From: Cygnus atratus
Taxonomy: Eukaryota; Chordata; Aves; Anseriformes; Anatidae
Length of the DNA stretch: 64,000 nucleotides
Assembly: GCF_013377495.2 (NCBI RefSeq)
Contig: NC_066396.1
Location: forward strand, 52,350,649 to 52,414,648
Direction of reading: 5' to 3'
Below are positions 1 to 64,000 of this stretch, piece by piece; within the stretch, counting starts at the first letter, position 1, and every line of letters begins with the position of its first letter. The position numbers were made by a program, and so were the translations under genes. Below the pieces are notes generated by a model. The model had not been told where the DNA came from, searched no databases, and saw nothing but the letters and a program-made list of their open reading frames with translations.

Positions 1-1091
1 CTTTCCACCACCTGTACCAACCGGACTTGTTGGATCTGAGCAGCTTTGACTTCTAGGGGCTTGGTACCCCTATTGTGGCTGTGGAGGTAGCCAGGGCAGA
101 TGAGGAAGGCACCAAGAAGTGAGGTTTGGAGAGCAGTGCACAGCAGATTGTGGGTCTCATTGTCAAAACCTTATGCAAGGGAGGGTTGGTTACCTCCCTA
201 GGGTTGGGGTAAGGAAGTGAATTCATGTGCAGAAAGCAGAGTGACGAGCCTTCTCAGTTACGGGATTGTATGAGGGAAGCCTTTCTTTGAAGGCTGAGGG
301 ATTCACAAGTACCTGGGTGGCATACTGGTGGAGCTCTGCCATGGGCAGTTTTTTTCTGCTTTAACACTCAACCAGAATTCATAACATAAACAGGATGCTA
401 ATGTTAAGGTATGCCTTAAGTAGCTCTTTAAGTGCAAGAGTTGAATTTTATTCGAAAGACTTGAAATTGGCAGATGTCTTAGTGTTTCAGGAACTCTGAA
501 ATCTTAAAATTGTCTGGAAATTAGCTATTATGGGAGAACAATGACACATTTATCTCAGGTAAACCAGTGTAGGCACCCCACATGTGCTGACCTTTTGGTT
601 GGAGCTTACGGTGCTTGTAAGTGGGAGACAATTTCGAAAACCAAAAGGTCTGAGTATTAAGGGTCTCCAGAACCAAGACCCTGACCTGGGCTGTCGTTGT
701 GGACAGTCCCTTGTGTTGGATAACCATGTTAATCCAGAGCAACGTGGCAGGCTAGAAAGTAATGTGTGCACATGTGGTCAATATTGCCAGGCTTCGGAGC
801 TGCCTATTTTTGGGTGTTCCTCAAGTAGTATGTCCCCTTCAGCATGGCCAAAAACAATAGTGCAAGCTTTTACAGGCTTAACAAGGTGTAGTTTTTAAGT
901 GGAGGAGAGGAGGCCAGAGCTGCATGGACAAGTTAACATCTACTCAGCCCTCTTGGTGTTGGCCTTTCTGCTCTGTTGTAAACAATTTGAGGCAATAACC
1001 AGGACAGGGTTGCCGTTGCCCTCTACTGCTACATGGCATTACATCTGGCTTGTCTTGTGTCTGTCTCCTAACTCTTGTGTTTCGGTTTTAG
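1..1091 (+). other. ABCA1: ABCA1 intron 3, 3' part
   Basis: No coding exon was found here; the expected exon 3 peptide (end of TM1, ending Tyr-Glu-Gln-His-Glu) is absent, so exon 3 lies before the window. The acceptor at 1090-1091 follows a short T-rich run. Nothing else is recognisable. Confidence 0.8.
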
Positions 1092-63528
<62,437 letters not shown>

Positions 63529-64000
63529 GTAAATGAAACACCATAGGACCACCCCCATGACTAACTGTTCCTGCTTGCATGCACACTCCCCACAACACAC
63601 ACAGTATCATGGTGGTCTGCATCTTTTTGAGTCATCACACCATATCATTACACTGCTCCTGTTTCAGCATTCACATATAGGCTTATGCTAACAGTCTAGG
63701 CAAATAATGAGAGCTGCCAGTACTGTACAGCACCCTGTTTAATACTGCCTCATTGGGTTATCAGCAGCTTTCACCGTTTGTGTCCTGGGTTCTGCAGAAT
63801 ATGCACTGCTGCAGGACATCTGTACCTGATGGTTTGGGCAGCATCACCTGATGCTGTGCTGATGCTCAGCTGATGCTGAAGTGCGTGCTTACTTAATGCA
63901 CTTGGACAGGCTCCCCAGGGCAGTGGTCATGGCACTGAGTCTGCTGGAGTTCAAAAAGCATTTGGACAATGCTCTCAGACATATGGTTTGTTTTTCAGTT
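63529..64000 (+). other. ABCA1: ABCA1 intron 45, 5' part
   Basis: At least 472 bp, running off the window. It contains a short run of imperfect CTGATGCT repeats (about 63850-63880) and the start of a CR1 match. Confidence 0.85.
63903..64000 (+). mobile_element. CR1 LINE 3' region, cut by window end
   Basis: GGACAGGCTCCCCAGGGCAG, GGAGTTCAAAAAGCATTTGG and ATGCTCTCAGACATATGGTT follow in order the chicken-type CR1 consensus before its 3' untranslated tail. Sense orientation. It continues past the window, so its length is unknown. Confidence 0.85.

Noticed and set aside
63990..64000. TTTTTCAG at the window end as the exon 46 acceptor
   Set aside because: The preceding 90 bp match CR1 and the CR1 consensus has a near-identical T-rich string here. 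The two bases after AG are TT, whereas exon 46 should open with a whole Val codon.

Overview
The window is vertebrate nuclear DNA and almost certainly from a bird. It lies inside one gene, ABCA1 (ATP-binding cassette transporter A1, the cholesterol and phospholipid efflux pump that lipidates apolipoprotein A-I to make HDL), read on the + strand. Evidence for a bird: the encoded protein is close to mammalian ABCA1 but distinct from it, introns are compact, and the recognisable young repeats are CR1 LINE 3' ends, with no Alu, B1 or L1 elements. The CR1 subfamilies look chicken-like. ABCA1 is Z-linked in chicken, so a galliform Z chromosome is the best guess, but that is inference.

Forty-two consecutive coding exons can be placed base by base, exons 4 to 45 in human numbering (1092-63528), 5,906 coding nucleotides in one unbroken frame with GT-AG borders throughout. 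Coding exons 2-3 (N-terminus and TM1) lie before the window and exons 46-50 (rest of NBD2 and the C-terminus) after it. Exon lengths match the human values as I remember them except exons 5, 7, 8, 12, 21 and 31, all changed by whole codons. Residue numbers below assume 160 upstream coding nucleotides as in human; the whole protein would then be 2,260 residues.

Layout: 1-1091 end of intron 3; 1092-2201 exons 4-5; 2202-20770 the giant intron 5 (18.6 kb) with an isolated CpG island near 19.2-19.6 kb; 20771-24693 exons 6-7 around a CR1 insertion; 24694-35981 two large introns around exon 8, holding two old CR1-type fossils and a second CpG island at 32.33-32.54 kb; 35982-41312 exons 9-12 (ECD1); 42208-44870 exons 13-17 (end of ECD1, TM2-6); 45432-49510 exons 18-23 (NBD1); 49961-53041 exons 24-28 (regulatory linker with PEST and calmodulin-site regions); 53502-57866 exons 29-36 (TM7 and ECD2); 59029-61932 exons 37-41 (TM8-12); 62050-63528 exons 42-45 (start of NBD2). 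The window stops inside a CR1 copy in intron 45.

I found no second protein-coding gene, no RNA gene and no sign of an undescribed multi-gene system. The best leads are regulatory: two dense CpG islands inside introns, one with a perfectly spaced DR4 nuclear-receptor site in a gene known to be LXR-controlled; a NAGNAG tandem acceptor that would add or drop one alanine in the PEST region; a 21-T run just before the exon 18 acceptor; and a 15-bp perfect inverted repeat in intron 5.
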